A stretch of 64,000 nt of DNA from Thiomicrorhabdus xiamenensis (lineage in GTDB: Bacteria > Pseudomonadota > Gammaproteobacteria > Thiomicrospirales > Thiomicrospiraceae): NCBI RefSeq assembly GCF_013282625.1, contig NZ_CP054020.1, forward strand, positions 2,418,001-2,482,000. The letters run 5' to 3'. The position numbers and the translations under genes were made by a program. Positions 19,632-29,059 of this stretch are shown here, piece after piece. The notes beneath the pieces are model-generated. The model was not told where the DNA came from, made no database searches, and saw nothing but the letters and a program-made list of their open reading frames with translations. Position 1 is the first letter of the stretch. Each line of letters starts with the position of its first letter.

Positions 19632-22600
19632 TTATTGTCCTTCCTGAGTTGCTTGATCACAACATTTAACCGGATTGAAACGGCGGTAGATAATCGGCAA
19701 TATCAACAGGGTCAGCAGAGTCGAGCTGATCAGCCCGCCGATTACCACAATCGCCAGAGGACGCTGAATTTCCGAGCCCGGACCTTCGGCAAACACCAGC
19801 GGAACCAGACCGAGCGCAGCAATCGAAGCGGTCATCAGAACCGGGCGCAGACGGCGCATGGCGCCTTGTACCACGACCTTACCGATCTCCATGCCTTCCG
19901 ACAGCAGCTGGTTGAAATAACTGATCATAACCACCCCGTTCAGAACCGCGATACCGAGCAGTGCGATAAACCCGACCGATGCCGGAACCGAAAGATATTC
20001 ACCGGTTATCCACAGGGCCATAACACCACCGATCAGTGCGAAAGGCACATTCGCCATAACCATGACCGCCTGCGGAATCGAACCGAAAGTACTGAACAGG
20101 ATCAGGAAGATCAGCACCAACGCGATCGGCACCACAATACTCAAGGTCTGAGCGGCACGCTGCTGGTTTTCAAACTGTCCGCCCCACTCGAAATAGTAAC
20201 CGGCCGGAATATCCAGCTCTTTGGCCTTGGCTTTGGCTTCTTCAACAAAACCGACCAGATCGCGTCCGGACACATTACTGACCACGACCGCAAAGCGCTT
20301 GCTCTGCTCACGCTGGATCGAAACCGGCCCTTCAACTTCCTCCGCATTCACAAGCTGGCTCAACAGAACCGTCTGCATACCAAAAGGACTGTTGACCGTA
20401 ACCGGCTGTTGCAGCATGGCATTAATCGAACTTTTCTTGTCCTCGTCGGCACGCACCATTAGAGGAACGCGGCGAATTCCCTGATAAAGATAGCCGACTT
20501 CCAGTCCGTTGATTTGCACGCGCAGCATTTCTTCTACCTGAGCGACACTCAAACCGAGTCGACCGGCCATCTGATGATTGACCTGCAGCTGCAGATAGCG
20601 CAGACCGTCGTTAGTCGGTGTGAAAACGTCCTGAGCGCCATCGATCCCCTCAACCATCGTCACCATTTTCTTGGCCACTTCATTCAGTTCCTGAGGATTG
20701 TCACCGAAAATCTTGATCGCGACATCACCACGCGCTCCAGTCAGCATCTCATCAACACGCATCTGGATTGGCTGAGTAAAGGCATAATTCACACCTGGAA
20801 AATGACTTTCCAGAGTCTGACGTATCGCCTCGATCAGTTCATCCTTCGTCTCCATGCGCCACTCTTCTTTCGGCTTCAAGACCAGAAAGGAGTCGGTATC
20901 ATTCAGACTCATCGGGTCCATGCCGATCTCATCGGAACCGACACGGGCGACAATTCGGGTGATCTCCGGTACTTCCTGCAGCAAAGCTGCCTGAATGCGA
21001 CGATCCAGTTCCGTCGAAGCGTCCAGACTGACCGATGGATTTTTCTCGATCTGCAGGATGACATAGCCTTCGTCCATTTCCGGAATAAAGGTTTTACCGA
21101 CCTGGGTAAAGCCGACTACGGCGACCACAAGCGCGATCAATGCTCCGCCGACCACTTTCTTGTCATTCGCCAGACTCCATTTAAGAGCAGGCTGATAGAA
21201 AGCACTGATCTTGCGAATCAGCCACGGTTCCTGGTGCGAAGGCTTGCCGAGAATGAACGACGCCAGCGTTGGAATCACCGTCAGGGAAAGCAACAGAGAT
21301 CCGCCAAGCGCGAATATGATTGTGACCGCTACCGGCACAAACAGCTTACCTTCCAATCCTGACAGGGTCAGCAACGGCAGGAAGACCGTCATAATAATCA
21401 GTATCCCGGAAATAACCGGCACCGAGACCTCTTTCAAAGCACGGAAGATAATATGCATCTTCGGCAGTCGCTGCCCCTGATGCAACGCCTTTTCCTGATG
21501 GGAGACGATATTTTCAACCACCACCACGGCCGCATCCACCAGCATCCCGATGGCAATCGCCAGACCGCCAAGCGACATCAGGTTGGCGGAAAGACCGAAC
21601 CAGCGCATTAGAATAAAGGTTGTCAGAGCCGCCAGCGGCAGGATCAGCGCTACAGTCAGCGCGGCACGCACATTCCCCAAAAAGACCAGCAAGACCAGCA
21701 GAACCAGTACAACCGCCTCGAGCAGTGCTTTGGAAACCCCGTAGATAGCAGTATTGACCAGATCGCTCCGGTTATAGAAAGCGCTGACCTCGATTCCTTT
21801 TGGAAACGCCGGTTCCAGATCGGCAAGTCGTGCTTGTACGCCCTCGACTACATCGCGAGCATTCGCGCCGCGCAACGCCATAACCAAGCCCTGAACGGCT
21901 TCGGATTGACCATTCTGGGTGACGGCCCCGTTGCGATAGATCGAATCGATTTCAACCTTGGCAATATCGGCCACTCGAATCGCAGCGCCGTTTTGATAAG
22001 CGACCACCAGATTTTCGATGGTTTCAATCGATTCCAGATTGCCCTGAGTTCGAACCAGAAGAACTTCTTCCCCCTGATTCAAACGCCCGGCACCATCATT
22101 GCGGTTATTTTCCTGCAAGACCTGAATCAAACGATCCAGCCCGATCTCGCGCGCCGCCATTTTCTGATAATCCGGCTTAACGGCATAAACACGCGCCAAT
22201 CCACCCAGAACGTTGACATCGGCAACGCCGGGAACCGAACGCAAAGCAGGACGAATTACCCAGTCAAGCAGATCGCGTTTTTGCATATTGCTCAGACCGT
22301 CGCCTTCGATGGTAAACATAAAGACATCGCTCAAAGGCGTCGATAAAGGCGCCATACCGCCGGTCACGCCGGGAGGCAGATCAGCATTACCGAGACGTTC
22401 CGCCACCTGCTGTCTCGCCCAGTAAATATCGGTACCCTCTTTAAAATCGAGCGTGATATCCGCCAGCGAGTATTTCGCCAATGAACGCAGAACTTCCTGC
22501 TTCGGAAGCCCAAGCAACTCCAGTTCCAGCGGCGCGATCACGCGCTGCTCGACTTCGGATGGCGTCATCCCCGGTGCTTTGAAAATCAGCTTCACCTGCG

Positions 22601-22733
22601 TCGGTGAAACATCCGGAAAGGCATCAATCGGAATCTTCTGGAAAGCTTGCCAGCCACCGCCGACAACCGCCAGAACCAGCAGCAGAACCAGCGTCCGCTG
22701 CACTAAAAAGAACTGTAAAAATCGACTTAACAT
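19632..22733 (-). CDS. Heavy-metal RND efflux pump, CzcA/CusA family
   Basis: Inner-membrane proton antiporter of 1033 residues, the energy-coupling part of a tripartite metal export complex. Twelve helices are predicted, with two large periplasmic loops. The opening KIPIDAFPDVSPTQV and PGMTPSEVEQRVIAPLE are typical of the heavy-metal (HME) branch. The helix 4 proton-relay segment is AIGMLVDAAVVVVENIV, closer to the Cu/Ag-type VDAA form than to the Zn/Co/Cd DFG-VDGA form. The motif alone does not settle the metal, so no czcA or cusA symbol is given. Third gene of the operon, four bases after the adaptor. Confidence 0.92.
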   Translation of the reverse strand: MLSRFLQFFLVQRTLVLLLVLAVVGGGWQAFQKIPIDAFPDVSPTQVKLIFKAPGMTPSEVEQRVIAPLELELLGLPKQEVLRSLAKYSLADITLDFKEGTDIYWARQQVAERLGNADLPPGVTGGMAPLSTPLSDVFMFTIEGDGLSNMQKRDLLDWVIRPALRSVPGVADVNVLGGLARVYAVKPDYQKMAAREIGLDRLIQVLQENNRNDGAGRLNQGEEVLLVRTQGNLESIETIENLVVAYQNGAAIRVADIAKVEIDSIYRNGAVTQNGQSEAVQGLVMALRGANARDVVEGVQARLADLEPAFPKGIEVSAFYNRSDLVNTAIYGVSKALLEAVVLVLLVLLVFLGNVRAALTVALILPLAALTTFILMRWFGLSANLMSLGGLAIAIGMLVDAAVVVVENIVSHQEKALHQGQRLPKMHIIFRALKEVSVPVISGILIIMTVFLPLLTLSGLEGKLFVPVAVTIIFALGGSLLLSLTVIPTLASFILGKPSHQEPWLIRKISAFYQPALKWSLANDKKVVGGALIALVVAVVGFTQVGKTFIPEMDEGYVILQIEKNPSVSLDASTELDRRIQAALLQEVPEITRIVARVGSDEIGMDPMSLNDTDSFLVLKPKEEWRMETKDELIEAIRQTLESHFPGVNYAFTQPIQMRVDEMLTGARGDVAIKIFGDNPQELNEVAKKMVTMVEGIDGAQDVFTPTNDGLRYLQLQVNHQMAGRLGLSVAQVEEMLRVQINGLEVGYLYQGIRRVPLMVRADEDKKSSINAMLQQPVTVNSPFGMQTVLLSQLVNAEEVEGPVSIQREQSKRFAVVVSNVSGRDLVGFVEEAKAKAKELDIPAGYYFEWGGQFENQQRAAQTLSIVVPIALVLIFLILFSTFGSIPQAVMVMANVPFALIGGVMALWITGEYLSVPASVGFIALLGIAVLNGVVMISYFNQLLSEGMEIGKVVVQGAMRRLRPVLMTASIAALGLVPLVFAEGPGSEIQRPLAIVVIGGLISSTLLTLLILPIIYRRFNPVKCCDQATQEGQ

Positions 22734-22736
22734 AGA

Positions 22737-23876
22737 TTACTCACCCTGCTCTTCGTCGCTTTGTGACAAAAAAGCCAGTTTGATTGCCGTGGTACCGTGC
22801 GATACAACCTTCGGTGCAGTCAAAACATCGCTTTTCTTGCTTGAGAAGTACAAATAGTCGCCGTCGATCTGACGAATCTCGATCGGCAGGCTTTCTACCT
22901 GATTCTCGGCCGTCTGTAAAAAGACCACAGCCTGTCCGTCCAGTTGGGCAACCGCATTACGCGGAGCGCGGAAAGTCTGTTGTCCAGGCAGCATAAAGCG
23001 AACCTGTAACGCCTGCCCCGGCAGGATTTTCGCCGCAGAATTATCCATCAGTACATGCACTTCGACCTTCTGCGTCAAAGGATCTACCATCTGCTCGATA
23101 TGATGAATTTCTCCGATTTGCGAATAGCCTTCTACCGAAACCGGCATTCCTTCATTGAGCTTGGCGACGAATTCCACCGGAACCAGCACATTGAGCATAA
23201 TCGGGTTGACCGGACCGAGAGCGAAAAGCTTCTGATTCTGCTCGACTCTTTCGTTAAGGCGCACCGCCACTTCGAACAGAGCGCCGTCGATTGGCGAAAC
23301 AATCGGTAACTGCGTGCCCTGAACTTTATTCGTGCTTAACAGGCGTTCAATTTTGTCAGCGGCAAAACCGATCAGTTTCAGCGCTTCCACTCTTTGCACT
23401 TTAGCCGCCTGCAAACGGCTGACTTCCGCCTGAGCCTGCTGCAGCTGTTTAGCCGAAGCAACTCCGCTGTTATGCAGCTGCTTGGTACGTTTAAGCGATT
23501 GATACGCCAGATTCAATTCCGCACTGATACCAATTAACTCGCTCTGAATCGCTGCCAGTTCGGCACTGTCGAGCATAGCGATCTCTTCACCCTTGACGAC
23601 CTGACCATGCACCTTATTCAGGCGAACGATCTTTCCGCTGACCGGGCTGGAATAATTCTGCACCTCTTTCAAAGGCATCATCGCTTCCGCCTGGAAGAGA
23701 ATTGACGGAACCATAGCCGATTTTTCGGCTTCAGCGGTTTGCACGCCCATCGCCTGCCACTGCTGGGCGTTCAGCGATAACGGGGTTTGCGCCAGTGCGC
23801 TATGACCGGCCAAAAGAGAAACGAAAGCCAGAGAAAGGCCCAATCCCTTTGCTTTGATAATATGATGAACTGTCAT
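22737..23876 (-). CDS. RND periplasmic adaptor (membrane fusion protein) for metal efflux
   Basis: 379 residues. The signal peptide ends at HSALAQ. A split lipoyl/barrel-sandwich domain (SSPVSGKIVRLNKVHGQVVKGEEI and QLPIVSPIDGALFEV) surrounds an alpha-helical hairpin rich in Gln/Lys/Ala at about 110-190; beta-barrel and membrane-proximal domains follow. It links the RND pump to the outer-membrane channel. It lacks the His-rich N-terminal extension of CzcB. AGGAG precedes the ATG. The pump gene begins four bases after its stop. Confidence 0.92.
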   Translation of the reverse strand: MTVHHIIKAKGLGLSLAFVSLLAGHSALAQTPLSLNAQQWQAMGVQTAEAEKSAMVPSILFQAEAMMPLKEVQNYSSPVSGKIVRLNKVHGQVVKGEEIAMLDSAELAAIQSELIGISAELNLAYQSLKRTKQLHNSGVASAKQLQQAQAEVSRLQAAKVQRVEALKLIGFAADKIERLLSTNKVQGTQLPIVSPIDGALFEVAVRLNERVEQNQKLFALGPVNPIMLNVLVPVEFVAKLNEGMPVSVEGYSQIGEIHHIEQMVDPLTQKVEVHVLMDNSAAKILPGQALQVRFMLPGQQTFRAPRNAVAQLDGQAVVFLQTAENQVESLPIEIRQIDGDYLYFSSKKSDVLTAPKVVSHGTTAIKLAFLSQSDEEQGE

Positions 23877-23942
23877 TCAAGACTCCTGAAATTTGATCTG
23901 TTACTAAATTCGGTTCTAATTCCGGCTTTAAATTCGGCTTAA

Positions 23943-25169
23943 TTAATTCGAACTGAGGCTATGGCCGTAGATTTGATTCAACTCGGCCGTTGCAAAGCCC
24001 AACTCGACTTCGGTCATAGCCAACTGACGTTGAGCCATTAGAAATTCCTGCTGCACGCGCAAAAGTGATTCGATGGAAACCGCCCCCAGCTGATAGGCTT
24101 TTTGCATCATCTGCAATTTTTCCCGGTTCAATTGCAAATTCTTCTGCCAAAGCGACTGCTGCTTCTGAAGATCGGAGAGCCGTTGCTCGCCGCTGACCAT
24201 TTTCTGTTGCAGATCCAGTTTGGCCTGCGCCAGATTCACTTTCTGGTCGGTCAATTTTTCACGCTCCATGGCAATGGATACCCGGCGCTGCTGATCCAGA
24301 CCGAGCGGCACGCTGAACTCGGCAATCAAGGTGCTGTGATCGGTGCCGGGATTGCTGTCATGCTTGGCGCCAAGATAAAAACTCGGCGGCGCAGTTTTGC
24401 GCGACTGTGCGACAGACAACTGCGACTGGGCAAGATTCTGCTGCGCTTGCAGCCATTGCAACTGAGGATGCGCGGATTCATCAAGCTTTGTCAGAAGCTT
24501 CTCTTCAAGGTTTTGCGGAAGACTGGCTCCCTGAGTCCACAAAGTGAATTGCTGCTGCGCCAGCTGTAACTGATGACTGACCGCTTCAAGCTCGGCTTCC
24601 TGCTTAACCGTCTCGCTTTGCGCCAGAAGACGTTCCAGCTGAGTTGCATCACCGGCCTGATATTTCAATTCAACCTTCTGTTGCAGCTCTCGACTTTGCG
24701 CAAGCGCTTCTTTGGCGGTCGAGAATTGAACCTGCGCCCGTTTCAGCTGCCAGCTTAGCTCGCGAACCTTGGCCGAAGCCTGCCAACGCAGATAGCTCTG
24801 CTGAATTTCTGGAAGCATCTGATAGGCGCTGGCAACTTCATTCAGCGGCTTCTGTCGGCCCGGCAACTGCAAGGCCGCCGAAGCGCCGACTTCGTAATTA
24901 CGCAGATCATCGTTGCTCATCAGCGCATCGTTTTCATAGTGCAGCGTCAACTCAACATCTTCGGATATCCAGCGCTCAGACTGTTTGCGATAGGTTTCGG
25001 CCAGTTCCTGCCAGTCCTGCTGCTTGAGGGTCTGCGGCTGCTGCTGCAAAACCTTATCGATCAGACCGGCATAGTCGCCCGAGACCGTACTGTCCGCCAG
25101 AACCGGCGCGGACAAAAGTGCGCCGGAGAGAAAAATAGAAAAATAGCGTTTCCAAACGTACATAGACAT
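23943..25169 (-). CDS. TolC/CzcC-type outer-membrane efflux protein
   Basis: 408 residues with signal peptide (cut after SAPVLA) and two OEP repeats, each a long coiled-coil hairpin rich in Gln, Leu and Ala, forming the trimeric channel-tunnel. It is the first gene of the four-gene efflux operon. A 66-bp gap before the adaptor contains short AAATTCGG repeats but no terminator. Two in-frame ATGs (25169, 25163) are both possible. Upstream lie direct CTGAAA repeats likely to bind the adjacent response regulator. Confidence 0.9.
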   Translation of the reverse strand: MSMYVWKRYFSIFLSGALLSAPVLADSTVSGDYAGLIDKVLQQQPQTLKQQDWQELAETYRKQSERWISEDVELTLHYENDALMSNDDLRNYEVGASAALQLPGRQKPLNEVASAYQMLPEIQQSYLRWQASAKVRELSWQLKRAQVQFSTAKEALAQSRELQQKVELKYQAGDATQLERLLAQSETVKQEAELEAVSHQLQLAQQQFTLWTQGASLPQNLEEKLLTKLDESAHPQLQWLQAQQNLAQSQLSVAQSRKTAPPSFYLGAKHDSNPGTDHSTLIAEFSVPLGLDQQRRVSIAMEREKLTDQKVNLAQAKLDLQQKMVSGEQRLSDLQKQQSLWQKNLQLNREKLQMMQKAYQLGAVSIESLLRVQQEFLMAQRQLAMTEVELGFATAELNQIYGHSLSSN

Positions 25170-25211
25170 CGATCCTGTTTCGGTAGTTTGAGGCTAGCCT
25201 AAACGGCCAAG

Positions 25212-25243
25212 CTGAAATAAACCTGAAAATAGAGCAATTTCAG
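25212..25243 (-). promoter_or_regulatory. Candidate response-regulator box: CTGAAA direct repeats
   Basis: CTGAAA at 25212-25217 and 25223-25228, an 11-bp period, plus an inverted TTTCAG at 25238-25243. OmpR-family regulators typically bind hexamer repeats with 11-bp spacing. It lies 43-74 bp upstream of the efflux operon and just downstream of the OmpR/PhoQ-type pair. Confidence 0.45.
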
Positions 25244-25274
25244 GAGTATTCTGGGAAAAATTATGAATTCGCCT

Positions 25275-26621
25275 TTAGCGAGACGAGATCTGTGAAAACC
25301 GGATCGTCACCTTAAGACCGCCCAAATCCGAATGCGTCAGTTCGAGTTCCGCTTTATAGGCGCTGATCAGCTGTTTGACGATCGACAGCCCGATACCGTG
25401 ACCCGGCTTGCTCTCATCGGTACGATAGCCGCGCTTGAGCAATCTGGCCAACTGAGCGTCGGAAACGCCCGGCCCGTCGTCTTCGATAACCAGCTTCTGG
25501 CCGTCGAAAACGCAATGAATCTTGCTGTGCGCCCATTTATAGGCGTTATCCAGCAGGTTACCGAACAGTTCGAAAGCATCTTCCTGCTCGATCAGCAAAG
25601 CGGCACTCTCCTGCACGTCGCATTCAAACAAAATCGACTTTTGCGGATAAAGCCGGGCAAAACTGGCTTGCAGATCATCCACCAGCGGCTTCAGCGGTAA
25701 AGGCTGAATGATCTGGTTATGCGCAAAACGTTCCGCTTTCAACTCCCGTTCGATGAGTTCCAGAATTCTCTGACTTTGTTGTCTCAAAAGCGCTTTTAAC
25801 TCCGGTTTATCGCGTAATGCCGGATCTTCGAGCAATTGAAAAATCAGGTTCAGCGGCGTTTTCAGACTGTGCGACAGATTGCTGTTATGCTGCCGCGACT
25901 GCTCGAACTGCAAGCGCGACTTTTCCAAAGCAAGATTGAGGCTGTGCAACAGAGAATGCACTTCCTGCGGCAACTCCTCCTCTTTCAGTCCAAGCGACTG
26001 CCCGAGGCGGAACGCCTTGAGTTCCTCCTCAAGCGGAGTCAAACGTCCAAAAGCACGTCTTAACAGCCATTTATGCACAAAATACAGACTCAACAACGCA
26101 ACCAGCGTCAGAAACGCGAACAAAAAGTCGTAGCGCAAGACCATTCTCTGAATCGGTTCGTGGTTCTCTGCTATATAGATGCGTACATCCTGACCATCCT
26201 TATGCAACAATTGAGAACGCACCAGCACGCGCTGCTCGGCAGGCCCTTTGGTTTCATACACATCGACCCGATCGTTACTGGGCCGCATATAGAGCCGGAA
26301 ACCATCCAGGGAAGGAGAGAAAAAACGCTCTGTTGGGGTCTGAATCGCGTAATAGTGACCGGAGTGCGGCGTCAGATAGATCGGACCGATACTGGCAGAG
26401 CCCATCCACCAACGTTCATTACGAAAAACCAGATGCTCTTCGACCAGATCCTTATCATGCTCAAGACGCGTCAGCAGATACGACTCGCTAATCGTATGCA
26501 ACGCCGTTTGCGACAGCCACCAGAAAACCGAGAAAATCGCTACCAGACTCAAGGTCAAGGTAAGAAAAAGCTGCCCTTGTATGGAACGGGATGCGATCTC
26601 CCGCGTCTTGAAAAATGCCAT
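25275..26621 (-). CDS. Sensor histidine kinase (PhoQ/QseC-like) next to metal efflux
   Basis: 448 residues. Transmembrane helices at about 20-37 and 164-182 flank a periplasmic sensor of about 125 residues. The dimerisation/phosphoacceptor box is NLSHSLKTPL with His251; the N-box is NLLDNAYKWAH, and the G-boxes are DDGPGVS and GHGIGLSIVKQL. It starts two bases after the response-regulator stop, so the two are co-translated. The kinase probably senses a metal or envelope stress and controls the downstream efflux operon; the ligand cannot be read from sequence. Confidence 0.92.
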   Translation of the reverse strand: MAFFKTREIASRSIQGQLFLTLTLSLVAIFSVFWWLSQTALHTISESYLLTRLEHDKDLVEEHLVFRNERWWMGSASIGPIYLTPHSGHYYAIQTPTERFFSPSLDGFRLYMRPSNDRVDVYETKGPAEQRVLVRSQLLHKDGQDVRIYIAENHEPIQRMVLRYDFLFAFLTLVALLSLYFVHKWLLRRAFGRLTPLEEELKAFRLGQSLGLKEEELPQEVHSLLHSLNLALEKSRLQFEQSRQHNSNLSHSLKTPLNLIFQLLEDPALRDKPELKALLRQQSQRILELIERELKAERFAHNQIIQPLPLKPLVDDLQASFARLYPQKSILFECDVQESAALLIEQEDAFELFGNLLDNAYKWAHSKIHCVFDGQKLVIEDDGPGVSDAQLARLLKRGYRTDESKPGHGIGLSIVKQLISAYKAELELTHSDLGGLKVTIRFSQISSR

Positions 26622-26622
26622 T

Positions 26623-27309
26623 CTAAGATTCCCCGCCTGTATCCGGAACGAACTTATAACCCAACCCCCTCAAAGTCTGAATGGCCTCCTTGCCGAGCAT
26701 TTTTCGAAGTTTACGCACATAGACTTCAATCACGTTCGATTCCCGCTCCTGGCTGTGGTCGGAAATACGCTGTAAAAGCTGTTCTTTGGATAAAACCCGG
26801 TGCGGATTTCTGAAAAAAGCCTGCAGCAGACGAAACTCGGTCAGCGTCGGCACCACTTCCTTATCGCCGACCAGCAGCGTCTTAGCGCCCAAATCCAGGC
26901 GATACGGAGGAAACTCCAATACATCGAGCATTTCCACTTTCGCAGCCCGACGCCCGAGCACTTCAACGCGCGCCCAAAGTTCTTCGAATTCAAACGGTTT
27001 GGCCAGATAGTCGTCGGCACCCAGCTTCAAACCTTCCACCTTTTCCTGCCACGAACTGCGGGCACTAAGGATCAGCACCGGCGTGTGATTGTTTGGCCCC
27101 GCCCCGCTGCGCAGCTGCTGCAGAACTTCCAGCCCGCTGAGATCCGGCAAACCGATATCCAAAATTACGACATCGTAGGCAAACTCCTGCAGATAATAGA
27201 GTCCTTCGCGAGCGGTTTCAGCCGTATCGACCAGCGCCGCTTTCGAAGTAAACTGTAATTGCAAACGCTCCTGTAACAGCGATTCATCCTCAATAATCAA
27301 CAGCTTCAT
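26623..27309 (-). CDS. OmpR/PhoP-family response regulator
   Basis: 228 residues. The receiver domain has acidic pocket Glu7-Asp8, phosphoacceptor Asp51 in VVILDIGLPD, Thr/Ser switch in LILSARS and Lys in YLAKPF. The C-terminal winged-helix DNA-binding domain (about 130-222) has LTEFRLLQAF, the recognition region SNVIEVYVRKLRKML and LRGLGYKF. First gene of the regulator-kinase pair; transcribed toward the efflux operon. Confidence 0.94.
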   Translation of the reverse strand: MKLLIIEDESLLQERLQLQFTSKAALVDTAETAREGLYYLQEFAYDVVILDIGLPDLSGLEVLQQLRSGAGPNNHTPVLILSARSSWQEKVEGLKLGADDYLAKPFEFEELWARVEVLGRRAAKVEMLDVLEFPPYRLDLGAKTLLVGDKEVVPTLTEFRLLQAFFRNPHRVLSKEQLLQRISDHSQERESNVIEVYVRKLRKMLGKEAIQTLRGLGYKFVPDTGGES

Positions 27310-27577
27310 TATTTACCGCTCTTTTCTCAATTCCGTCACTCTATAACCTGAGATACCCCGTCGACGCTTTTAGATTCCCGCCGCAAGCGAAAGCTTAGCA
27401 GAATAATCGAACCAAGTAATCTTCCTGCCAAGAATGGAATTAAGAGCCCTTTGCAATTCACCCTCTTAAACAGTGCGTTTTAGACAGACAAATAAAAACA
27501 AATATCTCCTTAGCACCTTAACCTTTCTCCTCAAGACTGTATTCAGCTTTTTGCCCGAAAAAAACCGCTTTTCACTC
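27310..27577. other. Intergenic region upstream of the response regulator
   Basis: No coding frame with a ribosome site is seen in these 268 bases. It should contain the minus-strand promoter of the regulator-kinase pair, but I cannot identify a convincing -35/-10. Confidence 0.5.
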
Positions 27578-27606
27578 TTGCCAAGCCCGATTAAAGCTGA
27601 TTAAAT
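27578..27606 (+). promoter_or_regulatory. Promoter of a candidate small RNA
   Basis: TTGCCA (27578-27583), exact 17-bp spacer, TTAAAT (27601-27606). It lies inside an intergenic region and points at a structured segment ending in a terminator, not at an ORF. Confidence 0.5.
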
Positions 27607-27612
27607 ACGCGT

Positions 27613-27759
27613 TATATCTTCTTGGGAATAACGACTGTTGCGAGTCGTTTTCGCTGTAAACTCCTTCCCATTTAGATATCAGGATATCTTTATCTGTCAT
27701 TTTTGAATGAGTTAAATAATTCATGACCGCCCGGTAGAAAAATCTTCCGGGCTTTTTTT
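27613..27759 (+). ncRNA. Candidate structured small RNA
   Basis: About 147 nt from the predicted start to the T run. AACGACT/AGTCGTT (27630-27636 with 27643-27649) forms a hairpin enclosed by GGGAA (27624-27628) pairing TTCCC (27665-27669). A palindrome AGATATC-AG-GATATCT follows at 27674-27689. GTCAT/ATGAC plus GAAT/ATTC make a third stem (27696-27727), then the terminator. There is no reading frame with a ribosome site. I do not recognise an Rfam family. It is distinct from the adaptor gene, whose own promoter region is further downstream. Confidence 0.5.
27729..27759 (+). terminator. Terminator of the candidate small RNA
   Basis: GCCCGG (27729-27734) with CCGGGC (27747-27752), inner AGA/TCT pairing with one mismatch, then seven T. 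The run of T is on the plus-strand side only, fixing the direction. Confidence 0.75.
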
Positions 27760-27853
27760 ATTCTTCCGTCCAAATATTCTCTCTGCCCCGGTAATTCACA
27801 TAAAGCGCTTGCTTTTTCGCTATCGCTGTTTCATATTTATTGCACATTCCAAT

Positions 27854-27872
27854 GATAATAATAATGATTCAC
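27854..27872 (+). promoter_or_regulatory. Fur-like box before the second RND efflux operon
   Basis: GATAATAATAATGATTCAC matches 15 of 19 positions of the E. coli-type Fur consensus (three GATAAT-like hexamers). It lies 26-44 bp before the adaptor start, immediately after weak -35/-10 candidates (TTGCTT at 27809, CATATT at 27832), where a bound repressor would block transcription. Confidence 0.5.
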
Positions 27873-27897
27873 CTAACCGCTTCAGAGGATTCAGGGC

Positions 27898-29058
27898 TTG
27901 TCCTTCGCTAACGTATTTTTTTACCGCTCCCGTTCCGCTTTCCTGCTTATGCCACTGTTCATTGGCATACTTGCTTTAACAGCGGTCGGTTTCGGCACAC
28001 CCGCTTCGGCACAGGAAAATAAAAAGCCACCGGTCAGCGTGATTGCCTACCCTGTCGAATCCGAGACCGTTCCACAGACATTGGAGTTGCTTGGGCTTTT
28101 ACAGGCCAAACAGTCGGTTGAGATCCGTTCCACCGTTACCGAAACCGTACTGACACTGCCTTTTACCGAAGGTCAGAAAATCGCCCGCGGCGAAGTCATT
28201 GCCGAACTCAATAAACAGGAAGAACTGGCCGAGCTGAAACAGGCCGGAATTATTGCTGCCGAAGCAAAACGTCAGTATCAGCGCGCAAAAAACCTGAAAG
28301 GACGCGGCAATATTACCGAAGCGACGATTGATGAACTCAAAGCGCAGTGGCTCAGCGCCGAAGCGGAAATCGCCATTATCGAAGCCAGAGTGCAGGATCG
28401 TACCCTGCGCGCGCCTTTCGACGGCCAGCTAGGATTCAAGCAGGTTCATCCTGGCGCGCTGGTCAATAACAACACCCTGATCACCACTCTGGACAGCACC
28501 GAGCAGATGTATCTCGATCTGCAGATACCCGACCGTTATATCGAGCAAATTCGTCTTGGCCAGCAGATCGCTGTCAAACTCGACGGCGGCACCCTGTATC
28601 ACGGCGAGATTCACGTTATTAACCCGCGCATTGATCCGCAAAGCCTGCTGTTGCAGGTTCGTGCTCTGGTTAAGAACCCGAACGGCCTGTTAAAAAGCGG
28701 GATGCAGGTCGCCGCACAGCTGAATCTGGGTTCCGAACGCCAACTGCTGGTGCCGGAAACTGCAATTCTGATGCAGGGCGAAAAAAACTTCATCTACCTG
28801 ATCAATCCCGAAGAAGGCGAATCGAAGAGCTTCAGCGTACATAAACAGCCGGTCGAACTCGGCAAACGCTATCGAGACCGGGTACAGATTCTCAAAGGCG
28901 TCGCGGATGGCGATACCGTCATCAGTCAGGGCATCTTTAAAGTTTCGCCTAAGAGTCGAGTCCGCATCAAAGCCTATCAGCAACAACAACCTCTGACCGA
29001 GCTTTTGCGCGGCAAGCCGTTAAGCGTACCGGGCGGAAAATCCGCAGCGGAGAACTGA
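27898..29058 (+). CDS. RND periplasmic adaptor (HAE-type pump partner)
   Basis: 386 residues starting at TTG 27898, eight bases after AGAGGA. The hydrophobic segment and PASAQ define a signal peptide. The lipoyl halves flank a short helical hairpin (SVEIRSTVTETVLTLPFTEGQKI and RTLRAPFDGQLGFKQVHPGALV); the barrel domain with LLVPETAILMQG follows. It belongs to the MexE/AcrA-like group pairing with HAE-1 pumps. Its stop is one base before the pump start. No outer-membrane factor is encoded next to it, so it probably uses a TolC elsewhere. Confidence 0.92.
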   Translation: MSFANVFFYRSRSAFLLMPLFIGILALTAVGFGTPASAQENKKPPVSVIAYPVESETVPQTLELLGLLQAKQSVEIRSTVTETVLTLPFTEGQKIARGEVIAELNKQEELAELKQAGIIAAEAKRQYQRAKNLKGRGNITEATIDELKAQWLSAEAEIAIIEARVQDRTLRAPFDGQLGFKQVHPGALVNNNTLITTLDSTEQMYLDLQIPDRYIEQIRLGQQIAVKLDGGTLYHGEIHVINPRIDPQSLLLQVRALVKNPNGLLKSGMQVAAQLNLGSERQLLVPETAILMQGEKNFIYLINPEEGESKSFSVHKQPVELGKRYRDRVQILKGVADGDTVISQGIFKVSPKSRVRIKAYQQQQPLTELLRGKPLSVPGGKSAAEN

Positions 29059-29059
29059 T

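Noticed and set aside
19632-25169. Assigning the metal pump as CzcCBA or CusCBA
   Set aside because: The helix 4 motif leans toward the Cu/Ag type but other determinants, such as the CusA methionine relay, could not be confirmed by eye, so no symbol is given.
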